Shown here piece by piece: positions 10,355-22,208 of a DNA stretch of 64,000 nt. The notes beneath the pieces were generated by a model that searched no databases, was not told where the DNA came from, and saw nothing but the letters and a program-made list of their open reading frames with translations. Origin of the DNA: Mesorhabditis belari (Eukaryota; Nematoda; Chromadorea; Rhabditida; Rhabditidae); assembly GCA_958450365.1 (NCBI GenBank), contig CAUEEP010000733.1, forward strand, positions 2,314,001-2,378,000. The letters run 5' to 3'. Position numbers and translations under genes: made by a program. Positions within the stretch are counted from its first letter, which is position 1. Each line of letters opens with the position of its first letter.

Positions 10355-10866
10355 ATTCGAGCAGCGCAAATAGCTCGCGAGGTTGCCTCAGCAGGGGCAT
10401 ACGCTGAGTGCTGGAAAGCTTTGGATGAGATTGATGCCGGGATTTGCAAGAGACTCACCTATGCAGATATAGCAGAACGGTAAGTGAAAAGCGGTGAATG
10501 ATAGCGCCTAGCCAACTACTCCATTCAGATATCCAAGACAGTCCGAAGATAGAGCCCGTGACAAGTACCACTATCGGTATCCATCAGGTAAAAGTTACGA
10601 AGACGTGGTCTCCAGATTGGAGCCGGTGATCAGGAAGTTGGGAAGCCAAGTATTTCAAAAAGAGCACAAATGTGAGTTTTCAGAAGGATGTACTGGTGGT
10701 TGGGCATCAAGTAATCTTGCGCTGTGTTCTCGGTTATATCTACGATCGACCGTTGATGGAGTTGCCTTATTCGAACTGTCCGCTTCATTCACTCGTTAAG
10801 CCCACTCTTCATGCATATCATTGTGATTCGACCATCTTCAAGTATGATATGCAAAGTAGAAAGTGA
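10355..10866 (+). pseudogene. C-terminal fragment of 6-phosphofructo-2-kinase/fructose-2,6-bisphosphatase
   Basis: Three exons join in perfect phase: 10355-10479, 10529-10649 and 10684-10866 (stop TGA), 142 codons in all, with introns of 49 and 34 nt. They carry the family's distal bisphosphatase blocks in order: [29 protein letters not shown] with [18 protein letters not shown] and [14 protein letters not shown]. The His in GHQ corresponds to the catalytic His of the phosphatase fold. The kinase domain and the first part of the phosphatase domain, including the RHGE-type phosphohistidine site, are absent; upstream lies unrelated sequence. This is therefore a truncated copy, although its reading frame is undamaged. 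It might be transcribed as part of a fusion, but no in-frame upstream exon was found. Confidence 0.8.
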
Positions 10867-11253
10867 GTGAACGAGATCCAGGCTACTGCAAAGTTAGCTT
10901 CTTGTTGTATTCCAGGCTGTTTTGAGACATTTATTGACCACGACCAACCAAGAAAACAAAAGACAGAATTTCATGAATTCCTTTAAACAAACATTGATAT
11001 ACAGTAATAAATACATTTTAGGGGCACATCTTTGTTTCGATCACATAGGTGCCAACAATATCCGAATACGATCCATTTCCCTGCTTTTCTCCCGAGTGTT
11101 TGTATCTAAAAGACATTTTTTAAAAGCTCCTGATTTCCTATTTTTCCTAGTTCAATTTCATAGTTCAATTTTTCCTAATTTTTTCAATTTTTTTTTCCTA
11201 GTTCAATTCCAAAAGAAATATCGTAAATCAAAGTTCGAATAAGCTCAGAGTTC

Positions 11254-13658
11254 TCACTTAAAACAAGCCCTCCACTCGTTGTTCAATGTGAATTTCTTTC
11301 GGTTGAATTGTTCTCCGGGGATGTCCAACGAGGGAAAGATTACCTAAAGAAAAATTGAGACAAAGGCTTGAGTGGAACTTACAAACAGGCTAGTCAAGTA
11401 GGTAAAAACAAACCTCTTCATAGAAATTGTCAATCTTTCGAACACTCCCCCAACATTCTCTCGGCCCATAATCGGTCTTCACTGGTTGACCCATGATCAT
11501 CGTCATCAAAGTTGAACTAAAACGCAATTGACTCCTTCTATGTATGAATTTTCGCCAACAACTCTTACCTGTGCAATCTCACAAATGTCGTATTCTTTCC
11601 TCCAGAAAGCCTGAAAATGCTATCCAATCGAGACATCCACCTAAACCACTTTTCGTAAGTCAGCTTAAAACTCAGTAAAAGGTACCTCGATGCTTCAAAA
11701 TGAGTATTTAGTAAAGAGTTTGTTTCCTTTTTACCATCGACGAGCTGCAAAACACAGTGTCCTAAATGATTTTAAACTTTTAAAATTCATCGAAACACCC
11801 CCACCCTCTCGGCGTTGATGTGTTTTCCCCAAATCGCATTTACTCCATGGCTCCCATTGAAAAGCCAACGCCACACCCGTGTAAAATCGTTTCTAAAACG
11901 CAAATATTAATTCCAAACATGTGAAATTTAAGGCATTTGATGAGCTATTTTCATCAAAATTTGAAAAACTAGCCTCAATGGCCCATCGTTTGAGAACATA
12001 CAGATGTATCGGCGTCTCCGGCACTTTTCGTATCACTAAGTCGTCGGTGTCGGGGTGTACTTTCTCAAATTACCTTGAATGCACTTAAAAAGGAATGGAT
12101 TACCAAATATTGTTCGCACTCAAGATCACCGCTATCACAGATAGGTTCATTTTCGCGTTTATAGATGATGGGATGCCAGTTGAATTTCCATTGAGTATCC
12201 GGGTACATCTAGATTTTAATAGGGTGCGGTAATATTCAGTGTGGCCGAGTGGAAAATCGGGCACTTCATTCCATAAAATTTACTTTAATATCCTTAATCA
12301 CTTACATAAATCCGTTTCCCGCAAGCATTGCCACATTGAAATGAAGGCGCTAATGAAGCCTTTTTGTCAGGCGATTCACTGACCATTTTGCCTAAAATGT
12401 GTAAGTTTAGAAAGAATTGTTAAAATTGACCCATATCCGGACTCAGTGGAACACGATTCTTCAAATTGGCATCATCCATCCAATTGACTCGATTGATCGG
12501 CGTCATTGCGTGAAGAATATAGAAATAACGGACCTAAACCTGGGTAAAAGTTTAACTGCCGCTGTGAAAGTATACCAAATGCAACGCAGCGTCATCGTAG
12601 CAAAAATACACACCAGCCGCCCTTGCTTCAGCCTAAAAATCAAGTTAAACTTACAGCTAAACTACACATAAACGTACATTATGAATGTGTAACGTATTGC
12701 CAATTTGTTCGAACGTTTGTCGTCGGATATGGGGCAAAGATCCGTTCCCTGTGGCCTGATCTCTAAAACAAACAATTTTTTTTAAACAAACAAGGCAATA
12801 AATACCTTATGTTTTAACAAAAACAAGAAACGCACCGATTTCCGGGCATGTAAGACGGACCACAATTCTCTGATCCATAGAATTCGTTTGGCCTTGTATT
12901 GATCTCGGAGTTGAGTTGTAAAAATTGCACGCCAACATCTGCGAGTTGCAACTTCTAAATGTGGCAACAATAGCAGAAAATCGAAAAGAATTATACCTTA
13001 TTCTTCTGGTAATGATCGAAAAAGTCGTATATATATGCGGCCCAACCCCACATTTTGATCTTCCTATTTGAATGAAAATCTCTAAAATTCGAACAGAACA
13101 TTTATTTAGATCCTATACAGACGAAACTAACGGTTGACAAACTTTGCACGTGAAAGAAATATTATCGCCAGGCCAGTAATAGATGTGTTTTACCTAAAGA
13201 AACCTTCATTGTTTATACAAAGTTTATATTAACCTTCATTGGAAGACCATTCTCGCTACATTCAGCCACTTCGGCGCCTTCGAAACCAAGATGAATATCC
13301 CTAAAATTAAATTTTGTGATTTAGCAAAATAAAGGCATTGCTAATTTTTATAGTACACCACTGCATAAGCTCATTTTACGCTAAAAACTTAACTCAAGCC
13401 AGTAACAAGATGGAAATCCATTTATTTCTTCAAACCACAAACCTCCGTAATCTCTTTCTGACTTACTTCAAAGTACGACGATCACGAGACGGAATTTCAG
13501 CTCGATCATTCGGAGAGCTGAATGGTTAGAGATGGTAACTATTTGAAGGGAAAAGAATACGTGAATTGATCGAATTGATCGCTTTGTTGAATCGACGAAG
13601 AAGTTTGATGGAAAAGGAGGAGAATCGTGATGAATAGACTGAAGGCCATAACACCCAT
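11254..13658 (-). CDS. Secreted immunoglobulin-domain protein (FAM187-like)
   Basis: Seventeen exons join without phase conflict into 472 codons: 13658-13561, 13517-13467, 13300-13234, 13193-13132, 13063-12997, 12954-12836, 12762-12678, 12632-12576, 12533-12431, 12391-12306, 12208-12104, 12063-11974, 11892-11805, 11761-11686, 11640-11569, 11516-11414, 11343-11254. A signal peptide (ITILLLFHQTSSS) is followed by a V-type Ig domain: SFTCKVC, a core Trp (KMWGW) and AGVYFCYDD. Later comes WEPWSKCDLGKTHQRREGHC, the W-x2-W-x2-C...R-x-G-x-C pattern I associate with FAM187-type proteins, then a second Cys-rich region. No C-terminal membrane segment is seen, so it is probably secreted. The intron after 11974 begins GC (GAG|GCTAGT). 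Exons 1-2 and the promoter are duplicated inverted at 9.0 kb. Function unknown; cell-surface or immune roles are inference. Confidence 0.75.
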
Positions 13659-13885
13659 TCTGATCAATTGGTTATTTTGCTTTGAATTAGGGGAAATGGG
13701 AAGAACGAATACAGCGACGATGCCGAAGTGCCAAAGCCAAAGTTTTGACGGCCCAACGGGCAGAAATGACTGTTTTGACGGGCAGAATCGAAGTTTTTGA
13801 AGGCCCGAGCGGCCTGAATCACTGTTTAGACGGCCCGAAGGACAGGAATGACTGTTTTGACGACCTGATGGGCCTGGATCAATTT
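13470..13885. repeat. Right arm of the inverted repeat, with minisatellite
   Basis: Reverse-complement partner of 8760-9180. It contains the first two exons and promoter of the Ig gene (minus strand) and, upstream of them, the same 30-bp minisatellite at about 13738-13875. Bases about 13965-14030 additionally match, inverted, the end of the helical-repeat fragment at about 7000-7075. Confidence 0.8.
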
Positions 13886-14387
13886 AAAAATTGAAAGTAA
13901 CCACATTTAAACATGTGGCTTATAGAAAAAGTGTGTAATTGATGTTAAATTCAGCTCACAATCGGTGGCTTTTAAGTCTTTGAACTCTAATTTCATTTAT
14001 TTATATAAATAGTAAACTGGTTAGCACATACCTGAATGCAGGAGACAAAAATTTAAATCGTTCAGCCCGCACCTACAAAGGGAAAGAAGACCAGAGTTCA
14101 ATTTAACAGAAGCATAAATTTGAAATGAAATGAAAAATCGGATTCTATTCTCCTTGTATTTTGTCTATGAAGTCATGGATGATTAAAGAAAAGGGTTTGG
14201 GAGCAATTCTTTAATTTGAATTGTGTTTGTCAGAATTTCAACACAAAAATCTTAAATTTATTTTTTTACAGAACACGAATTTCTCCATTTTCACGTATCT
14301 GTAGTTTTTCCATACAATCAATCATTTTGTTCAAGAAAACATTTAATTTCAGACATATAAGAGCAGTCTACTCGTGGGTTCATTTTT

Positions 14388-14620
14388 GCGTTAAAATTAG
14401 AGAAACATTATATGCCCTTATTAGGCCTACTGTAGTCCAACTGAAAGTCAAATAGCCTTAAGTTGAGCTTGACCTGTTAAGCTTACTATTGGCCTGGAAA
14501 CCTTGTTTGAATGTTTGCCTTAGTTTGGGCTAAATATAAATATGAATAGCTATGAATAGTTCAGCTCTTGCGTTTTGCTATAGTTTTGTTTTCGTTTGAA
14601 CAGAGAAAGCCTAAATGGCG
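14388..14620. repeat. Dispersed repeat, copy 1 (copy 2 at 17320-17552)
   Basis: About 230 bp are repeated in the same orientation 2.9 kb downstream with about 95 percent identity by eye, beginning at GTTAAAATTAGAGAAAC and ending after CGTTTGAACAGAGAAA. No terminal inverted repeats or coding potential are seen. Confidence 0.75.
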
Positions 14621-14699
14621 AGATTTAGTATATTTGCTGAGAAAAATGACGAAAAGAGAGCAGAGGAGATGAATTTTTGAGGGAGGGAGGGTACGGCGG

Positions 14700-14960
14700 T
14701 TCACGCCATCAATGGCCAGGGTTCATTGAAGAGGCACCGATTCATCGTCACCGTCCTCGGGTGACTGCGTTGACTTCGGCTTCGGCTAAAGGACAAAAAA
14801 CAGACCATAGTAGCAATTTGAATGGCTGCTGAAATTCTTGATAAGTACAAATGGTGAGCACCGTAAAAATTCTATTTAATGGAAGACCTAATCTGTCTAT
14901 TTTTCCTCCATTCTATTTTGCGCCCAGATACAGGATCATTGCTGTCATCGTGGCGAACTT
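14700..14960. repeat. Copy of the 3.2-kb segment with exon-like pieces on both strands
   Basis: Partner of 3207-3420. Minus strand: an acidic short exon (PKPKSTQSPEDGDDES) after TTTAG. Plus strand: ATG at 14823, MAAEILDKYK, donor GTGAGC at 14856, then a possible hydrophobic exon (IIAVIVANL) with donor GTAAGT. Conservation of both readings keeps the strand ambiguous. Confidence 0.4.
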
Positions 14961-14989
14961 GTAAGTAGCAAAAGCTGTTTCATCGAATG

Positions 14990-17320
14990 AAAAAAGATTA
15001 GCCGACAACAAATCTGTGGTGGAACGATTCTGAGTGAATTTTGGATTCTGACACCCGGTCATTGTTGCTTGTTGTGTGGAGTCGACTTCTTGAAACCACC
15101 ACGGCCACGACGATTTTCACTTTGCTGACGAGTTGCAGCACCACTTGACAAAGCGAGGAGGCTTTCACTTGATCGTCTAGGGGACAATGGCAAAAGTTGG
15201 CGCATATCGGCACTTTTCGTACGGCAGGGCATTTTTTTCATAGCCATATCTGGTCTTTGTCTAGAAGGTTGGATAATGTAGATCTAATTGCATCCATCCC
15301 CCTACATTACACAAACTTATACCTTCCCATATTTAAATGCAAAAAGCTCATTATTGGTATACAAAAAGCAACCGTGCATTAATCCTCTATACCTCTACAA
15401 TGAGAGAAAATCGCCGAATTCGTCATTTCGATTTTCGAAATTTGAAGGGATTTCCCCGGTGCAAAAAAACTCAATTCTCAGTAAATCAACATTTCGCTCC
15501 TTTCGATCAAAAAAAGTTCAATATTTACCAACACCCGTAAAAGGAAATAGAAATGAAGTCATATTTTCAAATTTCCAAAGAAGTTCTCACGAATTTGAGC
15601 CAACGATATCACAGCTGAAAGAATGGGGGCTTCCCCAAACAGGAGCACGTTCTATTTTTAGCTCTATAATCAAAACAAAAAAAAAAGAAAGTAAAGTCAA
15701 ATGTCCCTGATACTATCCAAATTTATCCCTCAAAAGTAACAGCTCAATGGCGAAAATTTAAAAATATCATTTTACAAATGGCTTCAATTAATAAAGAAAT
15801 TTAGATTTTGTTTGTAATGTAAATTTCTTTAGCTTTAAACACCTTGCTTTGTTCTCAAAATTTCAGTGAATTTTGATAATTATATCTTTTGTATTTTCTG
15901 AAAACAAAAACTTTGATTTCCTTACGAATGTAATTAATTTTTTCCTTCAAAATCCCAACCAAATTTGGTTACCTACTTCTTAAAGTAGCTTGTTTAAAGT
16001 CCGAGTTCGGAAAACTGCATATTTCATATCTTTTTTGTTACCAAACAAATAAGATCTTAAAAGAAATTGTTTGGATCATGTAAAACATTTGAAAAACACG
16101 TGAAACAATCTCCATTTTGTTATCAAAAACTAAAATTTGTTTTTAATTGATGATGCGAAAAAACTACCACTTTTGTATTTTGATATCATAATTGGCTCAC
16201 TTGTTCAAAGTTTGGTATGTTGAAAGGTTCAATTTAGTATGTCGAAAGCAATTCAATGATACCGAATTCAAATCGAGAAACTGTTATTGATCTTATATGG
16301 TTTTTGTGATTTAAAAACTAGCTTTTGTAATTTCAGAAGAAATTAAGAAAACAAATGGTTGCTTATAAAGTATCGCCAACAGATGGAGGAGTGATAGTTA
16401 AGGCGAGCACATCAATCGGACAGGACAACGAAAAAGAGGAAAAGTATGGCCAGTTTGAAAGCAGAATCTTACTAATGATTACTTTGAATATAAACAAATT
16501 TCTTTAGTGATTCAAAAGCAAATCAAAAAAATCTCTTTAGTTATTAAGGTCCCTAGAACTATTCTTAACTGAACCTCTTTAGTTTTTTAGTTTTTTGGTT
16601 TTCATTCTCAGCTTCTGAATCCTTTTTGACGGTAGTCACGAGGTTCAACTGGAATTTCTCTCTTATTTCTGTCTCTGGCTCGTTATGCAATTGTTATAGT
16701 TTTTATTGTATTGATTCCAATTCTCTGAAAAGATTTAACCTAAGTCCCTAGCAGCCAAACTTATTCTGCGACCACCATCGAGACATGGCTCAAAAATTGA
16801 CCCGAATAACTCAAAAACTCCAAGAAAAACACCCAAACAAATCCTCGAACGGTTGGATTTTCATATAGATAGGTTTATTTGGGTTTAAATAAATAGGATT
16901 TCGGATAAAAACAACTTTGCTCGTTGTTACTATCATTCAAGCTTTCAGTAGTCCCGAAGGAGCATCATTTATTTTTGCTAATATAGAAATAAAGAGATTA
17001 AGGCTTTGCTATTTGATCAAAGCGTTAATAACAATCGTTTGTCAATAAATTTCATTAGACTAACCAATAAATAAATAAATTTCTAAGATTTAACATCAAC
17101 GATTGACATTTTAAATGATCAACCAAGAGCTGTGGAGACGTGATGTTTGTTACCCTGATGTGAAGTGGTGAGTAAATGTCAATGCGTTACACATACCACA
17201 AACGGAGATCTTTTGCAGCGTGCATTTGTCATTAACTTCAACTTAACTTTAACATGTTATTAACTAATTCGAATAACTGAATACAAATAAACTTGCTACT
17301 AACTTAAATTCATATTAGGG
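14990..17320. other. Gene-poor stretch with isolated exon-like frames
   Basis: No complete gene can be built. At 15059-15190 (minus) there is a Ser/Arg-rich frame ending RGRGGFKKSTPHNKQQ; at 15288-15710 (plus) an open frame of 140 codons with no recognised domain; at about 16339-16506 (plus), after TTTCAG, an open frame VSPTDGGVIVKASTS...DNEKEEK that resembles a coding exon. None links to a start or a partner exon. The remainder is AT-rich with no feature seen. Confidence 0.3.
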
Positions 17321-17552
17321 TTAAAATTAGAGAAACATTATATGCCATTACTAGGTCTGCTGCAGTCCAACTGAAAGTCAAATAGCCTTAAGTTGAGCTT
17401 GACCTATTAAACTTGCAATTGGCCTGGAAACCTTGTTTGATGGCTTGGCTTAGTTTGGGCTGACTATAAATATGAATAGCTATGAATAGTTCAGCTCTTG
17501 CGTTTTGCTATAGTTTTGTTTTCGTTTGAACAGAGAAAAACCTAAATAGTGA
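17320..17552. repeat. Dispersed repeat, copy 2
   Basis: Same-orientation partner of 14388-14620; see that entry. It is flanked by unrelated sequence on both sides. Confidence 0.75.
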
Positions 17553-17918
17553 GGTCCAGTCTCGCACAATTATCAAGCTTTTGGGTTAAAGTAAGTATCG
17601 AACTAATCGATTCAGTTTTCCTTTTCAAAAATTACAGGTGACAATCAAAATTGACTTGCAAAGCAAACAGGTGAAAAAATAGATTTCCCATTAAATTATA
17701 AAAATATATGCATTTTTGAAAGAATTTGGACTCAGTTTTACCCAACAAAAATGTTTAATGAACCAACTTATTATATTTTATATGAATTTATCCTATCTTT
17801 TCTTTCAATGCCAATAAATTTCTATACTTTATATTGTATTGTCAAGAAGACACCGGTTGAGATGAAAGAATATCAAATACCTTTGATGGTTTCACAGGTT
17901 TGAAGATTGTATCAAATT

Positions 17919-18226
17919 TTATTCAAACTGAATGCAGCTATTTGCAATGACATTGGATCTCATATTGTTATTAATCAAGCCTGAGTTGAATTTCCCGGCA
18001 ATTGCTGGTCGAATTTTTGGTGTCTGGGAATCGGTGTTCGGGTTTGGAGCAAAACAGGCACTGGTAGGGTAAAGAGCTGATATATAAAAACCTTTTAATG
18101 TTTCTGGAACAATGTTTATGTCTACACAAACCTGGTACATTAACCTTTTCAGGCAATCGGCGCTTTCTTTGTTGTTTCCACACTTTCTGCTCTCACAAAT
18201 ATCTTCTTCTTGAAGCTGCAGAGCCT
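17919..18226 (-). pseudogene. 3' fragment of an unrecognised Cys-containing protein
   Basis: A minus-strand open stretch reads EEDICESRKCGNNKESADC, a possible short intron, then a 73-codon frame ending NVIANSCIQFE* with Cys residues and many Asn/Pro. The region is cut at about 18226, exactly where the segment shared with 7.1 kb begins, so the 5' part is missing. It is probably a truncated gene; no family is recognised. Confidence 0.3.
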
Positions 18227-18430
18227 TTTAGAACCTGACAGTTCGTTCAAGTAAACAGTCAAAACTATTTGAAACTTTCACTTTTTTAGATTTAAACGAT
18301 TGGGCAAAATGCTATACATGAGTCCATTATTTGTTATCTTTCCTTTATGGTTAGCTGGAAGCATTGAATTACTTCCAATTGAACAAGGTACAACAACTGA
18401 GAGCTTTCAAGAGCTTATACAGGTTGGGAT
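18223..18430 (+). other. Promoter and intact signal-peptide exon without clear downstream partner
   Basis: The shared 5' region leads to ATG at 18309. The exon reads MLYMSPLFVIFPLWLAGSIE followed by LLPIEQGTTTESFQELIQ, then a possible donor GTTGGG near 18424. It has a good hydrophobic core and an open frame, unlike the 7.1-kb copy. No downstream exon can be assigned with confidence in 18430-19100. Confidence 0.45.
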
Positions 18431-18867
18431 GAGTTTATTAACCCACCAGGAATGTTCCAACCCGGGCCTAGGATTTGTAAGCCAACCTAGACCAGCCAAG
18501 ATCAGCCAGGTTCAGGTCTGACTTCTCGCTGACCTAGGTTTTTTAGACTGAGCCAAGAAGCCGGACCTGGTTTGGTTTGAGCCAAAGTTGGTAATTTTGT
18601 GTCTTAATTAGATCTTTGTTTATTGAATGATGTTAAATTATCATTAGCTAAATAAATTTGCTATTTTTGACGGCAAATTTGAAAAGTTTTATGTCATTCT
18701 GAAAGATTATGAATAAAGAATCTGGTTTTCTAGCCAGCCCCTGGATTCAGGGAATCGAAATTGCCCGAGCCTGGCTTGGTAAATTTGAGTTTGGCTCATC
18801 CCTGCATAACACCATCTCAACTATACATAATTTCGAAATGTCAATTCGTCGGCGTCGCGTGCAATGG

Positions 18868-18935
18868 CCGAATGGTTAGCGCGCACGTAACGAATGCTGA
18901 AAGTCCGGGGTTCAGATCTGCCTCCAGTCAAACAT
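18868..18935 (+). pseudogene. tRNA-like sequence with AAC in the anticodon position
   Basis: The A box (TGGCCGAATGGTTAGCGC) and a TAAC-containing loop suggest an anticodon AAC. The B-box region GGTTCAGATCTGC deviates from consensus, and the acceptor and anticodon stems have mismatches. The 5' half is nearly the same as in the copies at 131, 27275 and 35480 (minus). Confidence 0.4.
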
Positions 18936-21071
18936 CTTGTAGTCTCGTAACACAAACATTTTTTTTCGTTCTTATAACACTATAACATAACACTGTAAAA
19001 GATTCTATACATCTTCGCAAATATTTTAGAACCATCCATCGTTTTCTTTTCTCTCAAACATCTCGGATATTTATGTGGCTCGTTTTACAGCACTTTACCC
19101 ACCATACATCCCATTCTCACCTCTTTATATATTCTGTGCCGGCATACTGATTTATGGTACTTATGCGATAGGACAAGTTAGACAAAAGATTTATTTAAGA
19201 AAACGAAAATTTAGACTTGGATATGTATTGGTGGATGCAATTATACAATCACGAATCATTGCCCACATATGAGCGAGAGAACGAGAAAACTGCAAAAAAA
19301 CCTTCTCGTCGTTTTGTGCATACAGGTAAGCAAGCAGAGTGATAAATTAGTCATGAACAGTCAACAAGAGCTCAGATACTCCTTGATGAAGTTTCAGTTA
19401 TCTGCTATATGAGAGAGTGTATTTTGATTCTCTATTTGCCCTAAGCCCCTTGTAAGATTAAATTGGTGATTTGAAGTTGGCTATAAATTGGTCTAAGTTG
19501 CCGCCATTTTGACTCTCCATCTTCCTGTCTTTGAAGAAGACCGAAGACAAAAGTTTATTCAAATCTTCTAAAGATCGTTTTATAAAGAATTAATTGTTTT
19601 TTCTAATCACGCAAATTATAGTTTTCTAAAAGTTCTAAGGAAAAGTGTTATCAGCTTCAAGTTCCCAACTTAATGTTTTCTATTCATCACGATTTGTGTG
19701 CAAATATTTGTTTTGAATCTGGTTTCGATCTCTGTCTGCTTTTCGAATCAGTTCAGTTAAGAGCAAATAGTTGAGATTCGGTTCAATTTTAAGCTTTAAA
19801 CCTCTCCAATTCAGCATATTATCCCAACAGCATCTCTTGGTTTTCCCTGGATCTACTATGCTATTATTATTTTCATACAAGCCGATAAAATCTATCAGTG
19901 TAGGTCATTTTGGAATCATTTTCTGTCATTTTCTGCTTTCATTATAACATCTGTGCCGAGAAAATGTAGCCCATTTAGCTGTAAATAATTTTTTCTTCGG
20001 TCTTCTTTGTTCTCACGGAATCTTGGGATCGATTTCATTGATTATTTTGACTGAACCATATCGACGATTCACAAAGACACTCATTCAGAAAACACCTATA
20101 TTAAAATATTTTGGAAATCATTGCTTCAAGCAAACGAATCAACTAATTATTGTTCCTATTTCAACAAGTGGCGCTTAAAAAGACTCAATAAAATTGAACA
20201 ATGCTCTTGCTTTTTAATGTCATAGGTTATTTTAGAATCCACTATATATAAAGCAGAAGAGAAATCTGTCTGAGATCTGAGAAAATTAGTTTTGCTTTTC
20301 TTTTCAAAATAGATTTTAACTGTTGGAAAGTTAATTTCGATAGTTTTCTACTAAAGGGAAGAGACGTCCGTCTGTCCAAATGACATGATGCGCAACATTG
20401 TCTACAGGGAAGTTCTCGAATAAACAGTTTTCAGCTGCGTTAGCATTTTTTCAAGCATTTTTCTTTTTTCAATGAGCTAATTGTTTAAAAATACCGTATT
20501 TTCTTTAACTATTTTTTAACTCCCCAAAATTGTCCGACCAAAAAAGTAGGTACCACAACAATAAAAAAGCTAAAAATTGTTTAAAACTATTCTAAACGAT
20601 AGCCATTAGCATAAAACGTACAAAAAACGTGTTTCAAAGTAAAATTTTTTTACCCGGAACCCATAGCGAATCTTCTAAGAAAATCTATGTGGTCCCCACA
20701 TAAACTTTTTTGGAAAAATTTCTTAATTTTCTCAAAAATCATGTTTCCAATTTTACTGTCAATGCTAAATACTTATATCTGGACCCAAATCTACCATTCT
20801 ACTTAAAAAGAAGTACTAAAAAGTTCTGATTTTGAGGGATCATGGGGGTGGCCTTCTATTAGAGAAAATACGGTATGTAGTTTTTCTATTTTCGCAATCA
20901 ATCGATTTGTACTCCTCTCCGGGGCTGAGTTGTTCAAAAATTGCACAGATAAGGAATACTCTTGGAAAAGGAAAACGGGTACTTTGCTTCTCATTGACTC
21001 TTCAACTCAAATTTCCCAATCGACTCTACAACTCCATTTTTTCCTCTTCTCTTCAACTCAAATCTAATCCA

Positions 21072-22208
21072 ATGATCCATCAGCAAAAACAATTTCCATT
21101 TAATTCTCTTCCATTTGATTTAAAGAAATCAATATTTGAGAATATCAGTTGTCCAACATCATTAAATCTTCTTCAAATCAACAAACAATCTAGGTATTTT
21201 ATTTTGAAGAATGGATTGTTTACGAGAAAAATGGAGAAAATTGAATTTGAAAGATCTTTACAAACCTTGAGCGATGATTCACCAAGGAAGAAACTTTGCT
21301 TTAAATTGACCCTTGTGTCTGGAGAAGTTACAACCATTTGCATTTTTGATGATATGGTAAAAATTAACGGAAAGCAAGTGGGAATTGCAGTGAAATCTAT
21401 TTGGGAACTTTTGAATCAAATGCGATATTGTCGAGTTATTACAATGGATCTAAAAACACATCAAACTGGAGCCGTCAGAAAAATGAAAAAGCTTTTTGAG
21501 ATCAGGAAATTTTTCCCAAAAATCACCAATCTCTACAGTTTCTTTTTTCTGGGATATTTCCCAACAGCAAAGGTTGTATTTGAAAATCTGCATTTCAAAA
21601 TCGAAAATCACATTCGAATTTGGAATTACGAGAGTAATTTTGGTCTTGAGGATCTCTTTCAAAAAGTCTCATTTAATTCCTGCAAAACATTACTTTTTGA
21701 AAATTTGTCGAAGTTTTCCGTTTTTGGTTTTTTGAAGGCGAAACCCAAAAATATTCTCCATTTGAGTTTAACAAATAAAGTTTTTGAAGAAGAAATGAAT
21801 CACTTGCTTCGAACTGATCTTGAATCAAAAGAAACACAAAAATTGATTTGTCTTCAAAGCCGAAAACTTCAACATTCCGTTCTTTCAGAACAATTACTTA
21901 CTGATTGTTTTGCGAAACTTTTAGAAAAAATTGAAATTGGATGTCATTTCGAAAGATTAGAAGATGACAGTGATCTGGCAAGCTCTTTCCTCAATTCTTT
22001 GCGAATTCAATTTAATAAACAACCATTCGACTGGCTGAAACATAATTTTGATGTTATGGAAAAATCACAACAACCTGGAAGAGCATTTTTCAAAAGAAGA
22101 CTTTCATGTGGAAAATCAGCGATCGCTCTTTTTTATGTTACTGAGGGGATTTACCGCAGAACATGGTATTTATGGAAAACGTTCATCATTAAGGTGATTG
22201 AAAATTAA
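21072..22208 (+). CDS. F-box-like protein, paralog 2
   Basis: Single-exon gene, 378 codons from the ATG at 21072 (same start as the paralogs). The N-terminal F-box-like motif reads SLPFDLKKSIFENI with the downstream LLQINKQSRYFIL block. Compared with paralog 1 (990) it has short in-frame indels in the middle and many substitutions but no frameshift, and ends with the same C-terminus (FIIKVIEN). The 5' leader contains reiterated CTCTTCAACTCAAAT-type motifs. Likely an SCF substrate adaptor; substrate unknown. Confidence 0.7.
   Translation: MIHQQKQFPFNSLPFDLKKSIFENISCPTSLNLLQINKQSRYFILKNGLFTRKMEKIEFERSLQTLSDDSPRKKLCFKLTLVSGEVTTICIFDDMVKINGKQVGIAVKSIWELLNQMRYCRVITMDLKTHQTGAVRKMKKLFEIRKFFPKITNLYSFFFLGYFPTAKVVFENLHFKIENHIRIWNYESNFGLEDLFQKVSFNSCKTLLFENLSKFSVFGFLKAKPKNILHLSLTNKVFEEEMNHLLRTDLESKETQKLICLQSRKLQHSVLSEQLLTDCFAKLLEKIEIGCHFERLEDDSDLASSFLNSLRIQFNKQPFDWLKHNFDVMEKSQQPGRAFFKRRLSCGKSAIALFYVTEGIYRRTWYLWKTFIIKVIEN

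Noticed and set aside
15288..15710. 140-codon open frame
   Set aside because: No recognisable domain, no start context and no partner exon; kept only as a note in the gene-poor stretch.
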